The notes: generated by a model from the letters alone, not told the origin. A stretch of 64,000 nt of DNA from Calliopsis andreniformis (GCF_051401765.1 NC_135073.1:3472001-3536000); one strand, 5' to 3'. Counted from the first letter of the stretch, positions 50,481 through 63,538 are shown. Numbers and translations: made by a program.

Positions 50481-50930
50481 CTCCCCTTGTTATTAGTTTC
50501 TTTTGTATTATAGACCCGTGGTATCGAATTCTCTGTGTATTCTCTTAAAATCACTGAATACTGATGAGACGCCAAGAAATCTGTTCTGAATTTTATCATT
50601 TATCTTGAAACAGGAAAAGTGGTACTTCTGATGGTTCTGGATGAGATTTGTATACAAATGTTCGAACGAGAATTGTTAAGATACTTAAATCTTACGTGTT
50701 GAATCACTAATGTGCATAGATGGTGACAGTTGAGATTTCTTTGACATTAATGTCTACAGTAGTCTTATAGTAACGAAATTGAAATATCGAGTTGACTCCT
50801 TCGTTTATGATTTTTCTTATAATACACGTGTTACAGTTAATTTATATAAAGAAAAATCGTAGAAATTAAACTATTGAACAGGTGATTGAGTATTACAAGA
50901 TAAAGAAAAAGACTATTAGCTACTCCACGA

Positions 50931-50954
50931 TTATTATTATTATTATTATTATTA
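50931..50954 (+). repeat. (TTA)8 microsatellite
   Basis: Eight uninterrupted TTA units. It lies 39 bases upstream of foldback copy D and is likely to vary in length between individuals. Confidence 0.9.
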
Positions 50955-50992
50955 CTATAAAGACGAAAACATTTCTTGGCTACATCATACAT

Positions 50993-51235
50993 ATAGGGTG
51001 TTCGGCGACAGGTATTAGAAATTTTAAGAGGTGATATAATTTGTCAAAATAAAATGAAAATGAAAATGCATAAACTCAATTGTGTTTCAAACGTCGTTTC
51101 CGAATTATTAATTGCTAAGAAAACGCTTAAAGCATGCATGAAATATGTCTGATTCAAGACGTATTCTACTGACTTCGCTATACCTGACTTGGCAAATGCA
51201 CGTCGGCAGTAGAATAAGCCCCAAATACAGATGAA
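50993..51235 (+). repeat. Foldback-family repeat, copy D (arm, centre, start of second arm)
   Basis: It starts TAGGGTGTTCGGCGACAGGT and keeps GAAATTTTAAGAGGTGAT, AAATATGTCTGATTC and TATTCTACTG (51162-51171). A 35-base loop follows, then the reverse complement CAGTAGAATA at 51207-51216. The outer part of the second arm is missing. The loop, ACTTCGCTATACCTGACTTG and on to GCACGTCGG, matches copy B, so the family has a recognisable asymmetric centre. Confidence 0.62.
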
Positions 51236-51289
51236 AATACAGACTTTATACATTTGTAGCATAAAAGCTTCCGAAGACGATTTTATCAA

Positions 51290-51900
51290 AGGTGAAGGTT
51301 TCTACAAAAGAGCTATTTTTCTAATTCTACTCCACGTGCGCCACGTAGTCATTTCTACTCTTGCAATACCTTATAAAATGTCCGAAAAATCTTAGAAAAT
51401 GATAGCTCAAGCAATATTCTGACAGGCAATATTTCACCAATGGGCCAAGGCACGTCGATTTCCACACGGAAAGTTACCGAAGGAAGTTCAGCTCGCCGCG
51501 TCCTTTAATTTCGGTTTTCACATAATTTATCTCGACCATGACTTCCGCCAACTTTCCACAAACTAAGTCCCCTCCTGAAGTAGAAATTAGTAGGTGTTCC
51601 TGGCTCTTCTCGCCGCTATCCGTTGACACTCCCTCCAGCGAAAGACAACGTCTGAGAAGTGTCCCGTATTCGCGTCACGAAGCGGGGACGGACAGCAAAG
51701 AAAGTGGTAAACTCGGCTATCTTGCCTCTTTCGGGATTAACGTTCCATCCTCGACCAACAATTACATTCGCCAAGTTCCTTCGCCAAACCCCTCTGACAT
51801 CTACATAGACGATCTCCTCAAGATTGCCTTTACACGTCCTGATCCTCGTTGATTCTAGTTCGAGTAACCTAAGGAAACTGGTTCTTGTGACTTTGGAAAT
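51290..51900. other. GC-richer island
   Basis: CpG-bearing DNA with a + frame of 104 codons (51538-51852) starting ATG ACT TCC. It is mixed in composition but has no domain I recognise and no splice support, so I do not call it a gene. Confidence 0.25.
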
Positions 51901-53077
51901 TTAAAGAAAGTTTCCTACCGTTTTTCGCGAATTTTCAATTGACTTTTTCCCGTTCCCAGTAATTCGATTGAGTTTGGGGTAGAAGATTCTCTTGTGGTAA
52001 GTTCTTGTCAGTTATTGTCTTTACTGATAGGTTCTTTGCTGCGTGGGCTTTATAGGTGAAAAATTGATGTTTTGCAATTATTTAGAGGAAATATTTGATA
52101 ACTATGAGAAACGATAATAGATATATTAGTCTTTGGTACTGAATGAATAATACTAAATAATAAAACTTCTTAATATAGAAAATATCACTCCAAAACTAGA
52201 CGAAAAGTAACTGAAATTTAGTACATAATCGTTGATGATCCACAGAAAATAGTAATCAAAGTGTTCTAACGAAATAAGCTAACTATTAAAATTTTGTTAA
52301 AATTGAGTATTGAAGTTAGTCTTATATTTTGTACAGTTCTTGTTTATGGAAGTAATAAACAATAACTTCGTAGATAAAAAGTTAGATTTAAAAAGATAAT
52401 TTGATTGTAATTTCTATTTTCTAAATTCAAACGGAGCAGTGGTAATTAAATGATATTTACTGAATTAGATAATATTAAACTAATTCTGGAAAATTACTTT
52501 AGTTCCTCGATGTTATTCAAGTTTATGTTAATCTGTTTAGGTACTATAATTTGGTTCTTCTAGATAAATTAATACACCAAGGACTGCTCGAATTTTACTG
52601 AAGTCATGTAAATTAAAATTCCATTCGTGTCTAATCTATACTATTTGCTCTAATCGTTTAGCGACGTTAAGGTCATACTGTTCATGCAACGTTCATGTCT
52701 TGACTTAAAACAGGAAGCTCATTTATTAATGGATGCTAAAGCTCCTAGTTGCACTTGTTAGAGCATTTCACAAGCTTCATTATAAAAAGCTTCTATGAAC
52801 CTGTTCAAGGAAATGCTTTGAAGTACTTTTCGTTCTTTACTTCCATGATATGAAAGACCCTTTTGTTTTCAAATAGAAAACAACATTATATGCTGTTAAT
52901 AAATTCATGGGATTCAGAAGTCTTTATTAATTTGAAAAATGTTCTCTCGAAACCATTTTTAAAGGAACACATGCATAAAGAGTTACATAAAGAAGGGTAA
53001 AGAGTCACAATAGTATGCGTCGATTTAGAGATACGTGTGGCAATACACGATCCGGTCTCCTTTACTGTCTTATACAT
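51901..53077. other. AT-rich non-coding DNA
   Basis: Nothing recognised. Confidence 0.5.
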
Positions 53078-53492
53078 ACAAGGTGTTCAACAAATGCGTG
53101 TCAATGGATACCTTATAGAAAGATGAACAAAATAAACAGTAACTGATTACTTGAAATAACATTATTTGTATAAATTTTCAAGCACAATTTTCAAATGAAG
53201 GTAAATGAATTTTAGAAAAATGTTACGCTTTCCAGATTGAATTATAAATTAATTCCAACCCGTTTTAATCCCCCACTTTTTCAGGTGTCAAAATTGTTTA
53301 TTTTAATCGTTCGAAATTTATCTCCGGTGTAAACAATTGTTTCAATGCTGTTTCATAAATAAAAAACGTCATCCGCAGAATTTCAGAATCACTAATCCGT
53401 TTCATTGAACGAAATTTATTTCTCTCAAATGTTACTTGTTTTCGCCCGGAAAATCATCTCTCGTTGTGCCATGCTTTATCGAACACCCTATG
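53078..53492. mobile_element. Short TIR element (MITE-like) with AGGGTGTTC ends
   Basis: The left end ACAAGGTGTTCAACAAATGC at 53078 is matched in inverted form by the right end GCTTTATCGAACACCCTATG, which reads outside-in as CATAGGGTGTTCGATAAAGC. The element is about 415 bases and has no transposase frame. Its interior differs from the foldback family, so the shared terminus may reflect mobilisation by the same transposase or convergence. TA-rich flanks on both sides (TATACATA, TATGTATT) would fit a TA target duplication, but the exact borders are uncertain. Confidence 0.5.
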
Positions 53493-54260
53493 TATTTCTA
53501 TACACGCGAGAAGCGTGTGGAGGGCGGAGGAGGGCAAGAATAGAATGTATATTTGGGAACAAATACAATTTGAATGAATTAGCAGTAAACTGGAAATGGG
53601 CAATCCAGGGTTACCTGACCCGAGGGTTGCCGCCTTCCCCTCGCACCCTCTCGCTCACTTTCACCCTGACTCAATCCTCCCTCTCCTTCGTATTTAGCCG
53701 GAATACACGTGCATACTCTCCTTCTCTCGCGCACGTGCAACGATGCTCTGTCTCCGCCATCTCGTTGTTTCCTCTGCTAGCAACCCCCCGATCCAAATGA
53801 TATTTTCGAAGGCAAATTCCGCCGCAACAGAGGGAAACATTGTACTTGGAGTTGAGCTGGTTTTCTTCTCTTTCCTCCGCCACGCCGCGGCCACGTCCCT
53901 TTGTCCCTTCGAGTGGCTCCGTAAACAGAATTCAGCCTCTTGAAGCGTCGTCGATACGCGTACCCCTTGCCTCTTGCCTCGACTTATCGGAGGGTTGTTC
54001 TCGCGTGCATCGCACGAGTATATCGATCAGCTTCAGAAGTACGGTACTATTCGCGCCGCCCACATAATCTTTCGAGTTCCGGTCGTTGATAAAAAAAGAA
54101 ACTGTGACAGGGTACAATGGAACGAAGAGGACGTAACGGCGTGACAGAAATTCGAGGGGATGAATTGGTTGAATGACCTGGGCTTCTGATGGAAATTAAT
54201 TGTCTTCTTGTGACTTGCACGCTGTTTCTACCGATTAGTAGATCCTTCATTTTCTGCCAT
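53493..54260. other. GC-rich, pyrimidine-biased island
   Basis: C/T-rich + strand with many CpG sites. Seven short frames overlap on both strands, which argues against a single gene. Confidence 0.3.
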
Positions 54261-54800
54261 CATGCTGGACTTTAGAATTTATTGCTTTGTGAAAAGCGGA
54301 TTATCGATATTCTTTTTCGATTGTAACATAGGTATATCAACTTAACTCCTGTCGTATCTTTTGTTAACTGATGGAATAATAAAATACGGGAAAAACTTTG
54401 TTTACCAGCAGATATTAAATTTATTCTTCTAAATATGAAAGAGATTTTACTTTCTGTATTCATCCTTAACTGGACAAACCCAATTATTGAGTGTAATTAT
54501 GAATATTCTTATTTTATGTGCACTAAACGTCACGGAAACTTTTCCTATTTCAAACGTTTTTGACCAAGGTTTCATCCCAAAGCCAGAGTGTATTAAGTCC
54601 ATCTGTTTTCCATGTGACTTAATATACTTTAAGCCTGGGGCCCAGATTTATATTTTTACATGCTCCCCTTGAATTTTCCATCTACACTATTTATGTACTA
54701 TTAAGTTGGCAATAAAAAGCTACACAACGTGTTAATGAAATTTACAGCGTAATATGAACATACAGCCCACTAAAGTGAAGTGCTCACTGAGATCTGAAAT

Positions 54801-55480
54801 AATCCCACGTATATCTCTACGAGAGAATTACCACCGATGTAACGTAGACGTACCGCGAAATTGTCGCGAAAAATAGCCAGTGCCCAAAATTCTCATTTTC
54901 GCCCGTAACGCAATAAGTTTTCTGTTAATCCGGTAGTGGCGACATCTTTGCATTATTCTCGGCAAAGGCTGGCAACGCTCGGCCTCCATGAATAATGCAC
55001 CGTTCCTCGACATTAAAATCCCACCCGCCACATACTTTCAGTTAATCTGACAGTTCGAAGTAGTTTTCAAATAGTTCTAGGCGAACGTAAGTCAGCTTGA
55101 ACTCAATCTCCGCATTATCCACTTCCTCTGGTCGGCCGGCGAGAAGGGTTATCATCGTCTTCGCTTCGAGAGACTTTTCGTGTAGGTGAATCGATACGCA
55201 GCGCGGAAAAGCGTCTAGAATTAATGTAGCCGGACGATGGATCGTTGGTCTCGCGAAAAGCACCGGAAAAGGCGCAACCGCGTCGTTGTTCTCGCGATTT
55301 CCCATGAATTTCGTTCGTACTCGATAAATTACAACAATTGTTCCCTGTTTGAATGCCGTCACCCCCGGGGAAAAAACGCGAACGATCGAGCGTGACGCGT
55401 CGCCCTGGCCTCTTCGGGCCTCAAAATGTCTCTAACGGACGAGTTTTTCAGAGAACAGTGTTTTAGTGTCGCGCTCGATA
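54801..55480. other. CpG-rich island
   Basis: GTACCGCGAAATTGTCGCG and similar blocks. TTTCTGTTAATCC and TGAATAATGCACC are AT cores within GC-rich DNA, as in many enhancers. No exon is supported. Confidence 0.28.
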
Positions 55481-56480
55481 TTGATGGATGTTGAAAGTGT
55501 GATTTTCAATCGTACGGAGTCTGAGGAAAGAGCGTTTAAACGCTTGGATCCTCTAGAGGATGCTGGAAAGAATGAAAAATAATAGAGGTGCAATGCGACT
55601 TGCAAGAAAGACTGATCATATTTAGAAATATGTTTCTCTATCTATAAGTTACGGATAAGCGGATTGTAATTATTTAATCTATGTGTGTGTGTCAGAAGTT
55701 GTAAGGATAAAAAAATATAATTTATTTTGTTTAAATGAAATTCGGAGTTGTAGTATTAATTTAGTTTTTACATCAAACAAATGATAAATACGGATACGAT
55801 TAGATGTAAAAAGTGATATTGAAATGGGTTAGGTTGGTAATTGGAATTATAGAATTCTCTTCCATTTTTGATGCATGTAGATTCACATCTCGTTGACAAC
55901 TTTAAAGGGAGCGCCAGGTCTCTGAAAATAACTCATATCCTGGTAGTCAGCTGTGGTCTTAGCAGACATGTGATTGACAGCATATACAACGAAAACTCAT
56001 TAAACCTAAATAATTTCGAGACATAGTGAATATTATAGTAAGCTTGCAAACGAAGATTATTATGATGCTAAAACCTTTTATAGAAGATATTTCAATAATT
56101 ATTATAGAATGCACAAACTAGAGATAGTGCAATAGCACTTTTTTCACAATGTTTGAGTACATAGATTGATCCATGATATTCTGAAATTTTATACGGTGAA
56201 TGGAATCAGTAACATAAATGTATGTTAAAGATGTATAATTTGATAATATTTTTTAGTAAATACGAAAAACTGAACTAATAGAAATGCTATGCTCTCACCA
56301 TGTCAGTTACTTCTACCAAAGAACTCCCAAAAAGTTTCATTTTAATAGTCCAACGACTACAATAGTTCTTGAAGTAGGTATTTCACTATTAACGTCTTAT
56401 AACAGAACACTTGTATACTTAATGAACAAGATTTTCGTTGCAACGTTCATATCTAAAACAGCTACTGTTAATGAAGAACC
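55481..56480. other. AT-rich non-coding DNA
   Basis: A (TG)5 run near 55683 is the only notable feature. Confidence 0.5.
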
Positions 56481-57250
56481 GTTCTCCATCATCCTTCGCT
56501 CTCGTTTCGCCCTTTTCTCCCTACTTTTTCACTGCGGCCTCTACGAATCGCTCAGCATCCTTCGGCATTGACCCCTTTTGGGTGTTCATAAACCGTTAAC
56601 GATCCTATATCTGACGATAATTACATACCCTCTGCACCCCCGCGAAACGTCATAAATTCCCCGTGAAATTTGCCATTTGTGTCTGACCTTATCTCGTTGC
56701 GCTCCCGTATGTTCGTTCACCTCCTCTCTTCATCCCTGCACCCTCGTTGTACTCCTCTCCAGCCCGATGTATCGCGGTCTCTCGGTGCACACGCACACGC
56801 ATCAACATGCATTCGTATCTATGTTTTGAACCACACCATGATAAGCCTCGAGGGTAATTAGACCGCGGCGTGAACGCCACGCAGTATGGAAAATTGAGGT
56901 ATCGAACAATACGATGATCACGCCCAGACTCGTCAGTATGTCCGTTCGTTCGCCCGTTCATCCGTCTGCTTTCCTACGAGTGTAGTTTCTCCGTTATCAT
57001 ACGCGTCATCCGAAGACAGCTTGTTTCGAGTAGTCGAAACAGCGCGCCGCGCGTCCGCATTTTCCCGCGAATCGATACGGGATGCGCGCCACCACGCTCG
57101 AAGGATTTTGCAAATGAGCTTTGCGCTCGGTGCTCTGGTCAGATTGCGTCGGGGCTTCGGCGATACATTGCTCAAAATAGGTGGAGGATCGCTTGTAGAG
57201 GATGGTAGATTCTCTCGTTGCTGCAAAACACTTGAGACCTCTCTGTAAAC
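56481..57250. other. CpG-rich island
   Basis: GC-rich with CGCGCCGCGCGTCCGC near 57042 and several overlapping frames on both strands. Candidate regulatory DNA; no exon is supported. Confidence 0.3.
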
Positions 57251-59080
57251 GATTTTAACGAATTTTAGGGAATTTGCTTCTCAGATGACATGCTAAAAGG
57301 TGAAGCTATAGAAACGCTCGGTTGCGGTTATACCTAACACGTTCACAGACGGAATTGTTCTTGAAGCAGTAGATTTTCTGTTCGAAGAATTCATTGGGGA
57401 GAGTAAGTGAAATCTGTCGAGGATAAACGAAATAGAAACAGTGGCGATGTCTTGTATGATTTCATTAAAGTAGCATGAAAGCGTGGTGGGGATATTGCTA
57501 GGATCTTATGGTACCTTGGTTTGTGATACGACTCCTATATCCTATTTCTTAATTTATTTTAAGTAACGTGGAATCAAGGCTTTAGCGTTTGCTCTTGCCG
57601 CCTCCGAATTTCTGAATTTTGTATTCGTTGTTATGAAACGTTTTATGTATATCTTTCTATTCCTTTTTTTTTAAGTTATATAAACTTATTTATTGTTTTC
57701 AAACTCATATAAACAGTAGTATCTACCTATATCAATATTGAAACAAAAATTCTGTTGAAATGTGCAAGAAACTTGCTCCTTTCGAGCTTCTGAAATTAGT
57801 ACCAAGGGTACCTATATTATTGCTATAGAATAGAATTTTACATCAAAAGGCTTTGAAAGATGAAAGAAAAGTGTGTTCGCAACACATGTTTCTGAGGGTT
57901 TACCTGGAAAATTACCGTACCGATTTATTATAACCAAGTAAAAGAATCCTGAAAGTGATCGTCAAAGAAAGTAAACTTGAAGAAAAATATGTTCTGAGTC
58001 AGCTAACGATATCGTTTCATCCATTAAAGGTATGTAAGACCACTCACGTATAGCCAGGGGACAATATTGTGTTTTCTTGCAGTCCTATATACCCCATGCG
58101 GGTAATCACGGCGACTATGTTTCCGTCTTACTCCTTTAAGTAGCCATTAAAATGTTGGAGAAGTTGCTGATCAGAAGGCTTTGATTCGCTATACATATGT
58201 ACATAGAAACAAAGCATTTTATCCCGTTTGTATCACTTTTTGGTCAATTCAACAGCAATCAAGTTTTATGGTATAAGATTGTTATAGACCATTTGTTCTG
58301 CGTTTAAAAAGTGTAATCTCTTATAGATAATTTAAGAAACCTTTGTCGAAGTTAATTATAGATGACAGAGCTACAGTTGATAAAACCATCTAAAGTAAAT
58401 TATGAAGAAAACAAGTTTTTATTTATTTTTTCTAATAATTTGTGTACATATGTGGTTGATTTATTGCAATCGTATTAGTACGAGAATAATAATTCTCGAA
58501 TATAGGTAATTAATACAATAATGAAATGTAAACTGTTCAGTAATTTCAAGTTAATTACGTATTTGTTATGTGAATATTAATTAGTTCTTTAATTTATTAT
58601 GCTGTACAACTTCCATTTACAATCATCTTTCCCAATTAAGACTTTTATAGTAGTTCTTGTATAGTTCATTCGTAAAGTGAGAAATTTTCAAGTATAATAT
58701 AAAATATTGATCATAGTAATATAAATACTAATTACTAAAGGGAACATTAATAAGGAATTGTTGATAGCGAGTGAATACTGCAACGCAGGAATAATTCGAG
58801 TAGCTGTAATGTAACGTAAATCGAGTAGCTCTTTCCACAAGGTATTTTCCAAATTGCTTCAAGGACCTTATTAAACGCTGCTAACTATGTACCTATATAG
58901 ATACAGAAAGAGGCTACGTATGTCAAGAGCGATTATCAGTGGCAACAAATTATATACAGTCTATTAAATTTTACGTTAACGATCCCAGAGTCTTACGAAC
59001 ATAGGTCGTACATAATACCAACCGTAATTTGATGATAACTAAGGGAATGACAAGCCAAAAACAGGCTCCCGATTCTCATT
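57251..59080. other. AT-rich non-coding DNA with one acceptor-like site
   Basis: TTGTGTTTTCTTGCAG ending at 58082 is a good + strand 3' splice motif, followed by an 18-codon open frame to TAA at 58139. No donor or further support makes this an exon. Confidence 0.35.
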
Positions 59081-59520
59081 AACAGTGGGATCACAGGGCC
59101 ATTGAAATCCTCTTACACGCGACGCATTACCCAGCAATTCCCAGCTCGATGTAAATACATGATGTCTCTCGTTCGCCGATCGATACGTCGAATTCACGCT
59201 AAGTATTTCGTGCGTCGTCGAGCATACCGCGATTCGCGCGGTTTCCGGCTAACGGATGCAGTGTTGTCGAAGGAGCACGCGTCACGTGGAACGCATTGGA
59301 TCGAGCTATGCAGATCGTGAGACCGTGCGCATCGATTCTAATGCACGTTGTAATATGGAGGAACGGTTGGGAGAGTCGCGAGGGTTTCAATGCGTGCATT
59401 CCTGTGCGCGTGCAATATTGAATGCGGTAGAGTTGGGTCAATTCCTACAGGCTAATATTTTCAGGCGGCTTCAATTCGCTGGAACCACAGGGGAGGTGTA
59501 GAAATCGCTGAGTGATTATA
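59081..59520. other. CpG-rich island
   Basis: Dense CpG (GATTCGCGCGGTTTCCGGC). Overlapping short frames on both strands; no recognisable product. Confidence 0.3.
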
Positions 59521-60380
59521 GGTCTGGGTTAGATCTATAATGCAAACAGTCGTAAACTGCGGAGCTTTACTGAGCACGATGGTCGCTCATTATCTGATCA
59601 TTACCCTTTGGAATGATTGAAGACTTCAACTTGTCTTCTTCTGTGAACTGGTTAGTAAATGAATAGTACAGGTGTAGTCGGAAGGATCGAGAATGCAATA
59701 AAACTTGAAGAGCTGCAATGCCTTTCCTTTTTTAAAATAATGTTCTAGAATTTCTAGATGTCATTAGTAAGACTTATCGATATGTTGTTGCTCGATCTCG
59801 TGCGATCGCTGAGACCTGTTATCTGTCACGTTAATTATAGGTAACTAAAAAGTTTACTGGAGAGTTAATAGTCTTCTTATAATAAATTAGTATTTATATT
59901 TCAATGATATTTGACACGAATCTGAAATCGGCCAAAGAATTACTTGCATGCCAGCAAAATCATAGTCAGTTTGCTGTGTTGTGAGAAACATTTCGTGATA
60001 GAGCACAAGGCACTTCTCGACTGATACTAAATAGCTATAACTCTCTTTAAAAACAACTGATTGAATCGATCAAAATGCGTCTGTTTAAAGATTGCTTTGA
60101 TTGTAGTTTATTTGTTTATAATTAATAATAATATTCCTGAGTTTTATTTCATTACGACATCCGAAATCACTTCCTAAATTTGCTCTCACCTATAGTCGAA
60201 TACTCTGTACTTACATGACCACATGATCGAAAGACTCAATATAACGTATCGTTGCTTTCATAGCAGCGAGCAATACTTATCGAAGTATTTAATACGTCAC
60301 TATCCCCGATCAAATTCCAAATCCGTTTGAAGAAAGTTTCAATACTAGAAAGGGAGTCCCAGTATTATCCTCGAGGCATG

Positions 60381-60920
60381 ATATGCGGGTTCCTGCTCAA
60401 TAGACAGCTTCCTGTTGGCAGTGTGTCGTCATCGTCTCGAATTAGTGACATCCCTTCGTCGTTTTGTGTTCTAATGCTAGTCGATTGCCGGGGGAGTTAG
60501 CGAGGTTTGCGAAACGCCCATCGGCTTTCCTCTTCGAACAGTTATCCTCGTTGGATGCGTGGCAAATGTCAGCTTATTTCACCGCGTCCGATGGGCGTTT
60601 CACAGATCCATCGGTTCTGCGAAAACCACGTTTACTCAGTCACGTAAAGTTAAGCCAGCACATGTCCTGACAGTCACACGGGGCACGCGAATAGACGCGC
60701 GTACAACCGAGGTAGCTGGGTCATCAGACGCGTGCCGCAGCGATGCATCACGGAATGACGGGAATCGCAGCGAAGCGCTTCGGCCGCTCACAAATCACAT
60801 CGTACGCTCGCACGTTCGTGCACACACGTGCACGCCAGCCCCAGGTGAAGGCCTGGACGCTACTCTAACGCCTCCGACCATCGTTTCAGTAAAAATGCTA
60901 CGGTAATACTGTTGCCATGC
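60381..60920. other. CpG-rich island
   Basis: CpG-dense (GCGAAGCGCTTCGGCCGC). The 115-codon + frame at 60559 has a Thr/Arg/Ser-rich composition expected from such DNA. Confidence 0.3.
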
Positions 60921-61940
60921 AGCCCGCTCGAATTCCCGCTGAAAATCATGCATACCTTGGTTAGCTGCGCCTGAATCGTGATAAAGGTGTATTGTTCGAA
61001 GTAACTAGGGAATAATGTCACTGAACGCTGCTGAACGTATCGCGTTGCGGGAAACAAAGGGATAGTATGCTTCACTGATTTTAGGATTTAAATGAGTTGT
61101 TAGTTGAAAAGTTTGAAATTAATTGGCTGTGCTGTTTCTTTGTTTCTTAATGAATATTCGAGTAATTAGTTAAGTGATCACTTAGTCGACTTAAGGTAAA
61201 ATGGTATGTCTAAAAATTCAAGAGCTTTTTGAGGTTAATCCTGTGTCTTATAATGAATTACAATCGCGGCACACAGCATGTTTCCAGTGATGAGGTAGAC
61301 ATTATTATGTTAGTGAATATGGGAGAGAAAAGTTTGTAGGAAACCTAGTTCACTTATTTATTTTGCAATATTTATATACCTACTGAAATTGTAATTAATT
61401 TAAGATAAATTGTAAAGCAGAGAGTTAACGAACTAGTACTGTGCATAGTGCATATTGAACTGCAAATAATTGTTGTCAGAAACGTGTGCTTATTTATTGA
61501 GTCTCCTTTGATAAACACTTGTATGGTTTATGACTTGTCATTTCTACAGCTTTACAGGTAGCTCCATTAAGTGCCTTAAATAGTTTTTGTTATAAATGGC
61601 TTAGCAATTATTATATGTACTTATTATATACTCCACTCCAGAACGACAACAGGTCTACGTTGTGTAAAAAATTATTGACATCAGACTGGGTACTCCTCGC
61701 AATCAAGCAAGTTCAGTCTGATAAAATTTTCATGTGTCATCAACAGGAAGCGAGTTATTGAAGTGGCCTGTTTTAGTTTCCTTATCTTTCATAGTAGTTA
61801 ACCTGTATTACTATCTTACCACCTGTCCTGTTGTCACGAATCATTGCCAACCAATTACAATCTCTTCAATAGACAGTCTAATCGGGGGAAAAAAGACACG
61901 AAAGGACAATGTTTCAGATAACAATAGAACTTGTTAGAGA

Positions 61941-62600
61941 CAACCTGAAACCGTCAGTACTTAATTCCAAGCAGGGAAATTGAATTCAGGAGCAACTGCA
62001 TGGAAAATAAATTCAGCTTCCAATGAAAGTCAAAGCACCTTTTTAAGTTTAGCAACTCTCCTTAAGTTCTTCCTTCTGGCGCACAATTGGAATGACTCGT
62101 GTTATTCTCGTACTTCTCGTTGGATAACTATATTTCGTCGTAGCCGTGTTGTCGAGTTGGACAGGTCTCGAGCTAACTTTATTCACGCGTCAGACGAGTG
62201 TACGATTATCCCGCGTCAAGTCGAATTATATTTTCCCCGCAGTAGGGCCAAAAAGCGAAACGGCATGGTCGTCGGGCTGGTCGTGGGGGCACGCGATAAA
62301 CTTATTTCTTTTCTTCATTTGCTCGTTTCTGCGTGGGCTTCGTGATTTCTCGGGTGAACATGGACGAGCGTGCTGGGACTGCCTGAGTCACCTGGCGATA
62401 CACGAAGATCGTTTTTCGCGCGATGCCGCGCCCTGACTTTCAATGTTCTCTCCCTCCCTTTCATTTCTGTGCTTCCTATTCTCAGGCACGAGAGAGAAAT
62501 TGCGCTATGTTGAAGAAAGGTCGTCCCGGAGTGAGCGTAAATTACTTCGGACGATGAGTTATTGCGTTTGTCGAATAATCGCACGTTTAGTCGTACGGCA
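61941..62600. other. GC-richer island
   Basis: CpG-bearing sequence with a 121-codon + frame (61980-62345) overlapped by two other frames; none is recognisable. AT-rich DNA follows to 63298. Confidence 0.3.
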
Positions 62601-63298
62601 GTTATTAACAGCGTGAAATTATGAATTAAATTAGGAATCGGTAGTCAAGTTAGGAAATTACAGAAGCATGTTCCATTTGAAGTAATTTATATCCCTTTGA
62701 GGTAGATAAATTTCTGGAAACGTTATTTCTTCATTATTATGTTAGAGATATTGCCTTTAACTCTGAAGATTGATTGATTTTCCAAAGAATTTTCAAAGTG
62801 CATACTTATTCAATTTTGAATTTTTAAGGTTTATGTAATAGTTATTTTCTAGGCAAATGAAAGGTGAAAGGTAATCATTTTTTTTTCGATGCAACGGCTA
62901 TTATTGACATCTTTTTTAACAAATTACGCGAGGTATTGAACCAAAGATTGTATTTTTTCATATTGATTTGATTTTATAGAAACTTCGATTATTAAAAAAT
63001 ATTTGTACTTCTACATCATAGAATCCTGTGATATTAATTCCATTAATATGAAATCAGACTTATACTTTATGGATCAACATTTTGTGTTGTGTTTTTTCCA
63101 AAGCGAATAGCAAATTTTATTCATTTTTAAATGTATTATGAAGTGATATAGTATGTAAGTCTTAAAATTATTAGTGTCTTATACCTACTTTTTTTTTGTG
63201 TTTAACACTGTTAATATGAGAGAGGGATGTTGAAGCGTTCTTATTGTATTGTATTATAATAAGTTAGCTTTATACGACTAATTTATGCCTTTTGCATA

Positions 63299-63377
63299 TT
63301 AACCCTTTGCACTCGGAGGTTCTTATTTTCCATTCATTTTGTCCCCTTAGAAGGGACAACCGAGTGCAAAGGGTTAA
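63299..63377. mobile_element. Tiny TTAA-flanked hairpin MITE
   Basis: TTAACCCTTTGCACTCGG at 63299-63316 is a perfect 18-base inverted match to 63360-63377. TTAA forms the outermost four bases on each side, as a piggyBac-type target duplication would, leaving CCCTTTGCACTCGG as the terminal repeat. The 43-base interior has a second small inverted pair, GTCCC and GGGAC, around 63341-63357. The whole element is only 79 bases, non-coding, and would form a strong hairpin in RNA. It sits about 155 bases upstream of ratchet point 3. I recall similar CCCTTTGCACTCGG repeats in insect genomes but could not check. Confidence 0.7.
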
Positions 63378-63490
63378 AGTTTACAGTCGTACTCTCAAAT
63401 CCTTCACTTCAGTAATTCAGTACACATAGATTGCAACTTTAAACAATAGATGACCGAGGATTTATTCTACTGAAAACTTTTAAATATAAC

Positions 63491-63538
63491 CATTACTGAG
63501 AACTTCATGCAATTTTTTCTTTTTTGTTGCAGGTAAGC
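63491..63538 (+). promoter_or_regulatory. Recursive splice site (ratchet point 3)
   Basis: The tract 63513-63530 has 16 pyrimidines in 18 bases, leading to CAG ending at 63532 and immediately GTAAGC at 63533-63538. A possible branch point CTGAG has its A at 63499; after that no AG occurs until the splice AG. This is the third same-strand copy of the layout in the window. A small hairpin MITE ends about 155 bases upstream. A second CAG followed by GTAAAT lies 83 nt downstream, which could define a cryptic exon. Functional use is inferred. Confidence 0.74.

Noticed and set aside
57885..57925. Minus-strand TTTTCCAG then GTAAAC
   Set aside because: The tract is only a few bases long; not comparable with the + strand sites.
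60559..60906. 115-codon + strand frame in a CpG-rich island
   Set aside because: Thr/Arg/Ser-rich composition expected from CpG-rich DNA; no domain or splice support.
61535..61563. CTTTACAG followed by GTAGCT on the + strand
   Set aside because: An AG lies just upstream (CTACAG), the tract is short and GTAGCT is a poor donor.
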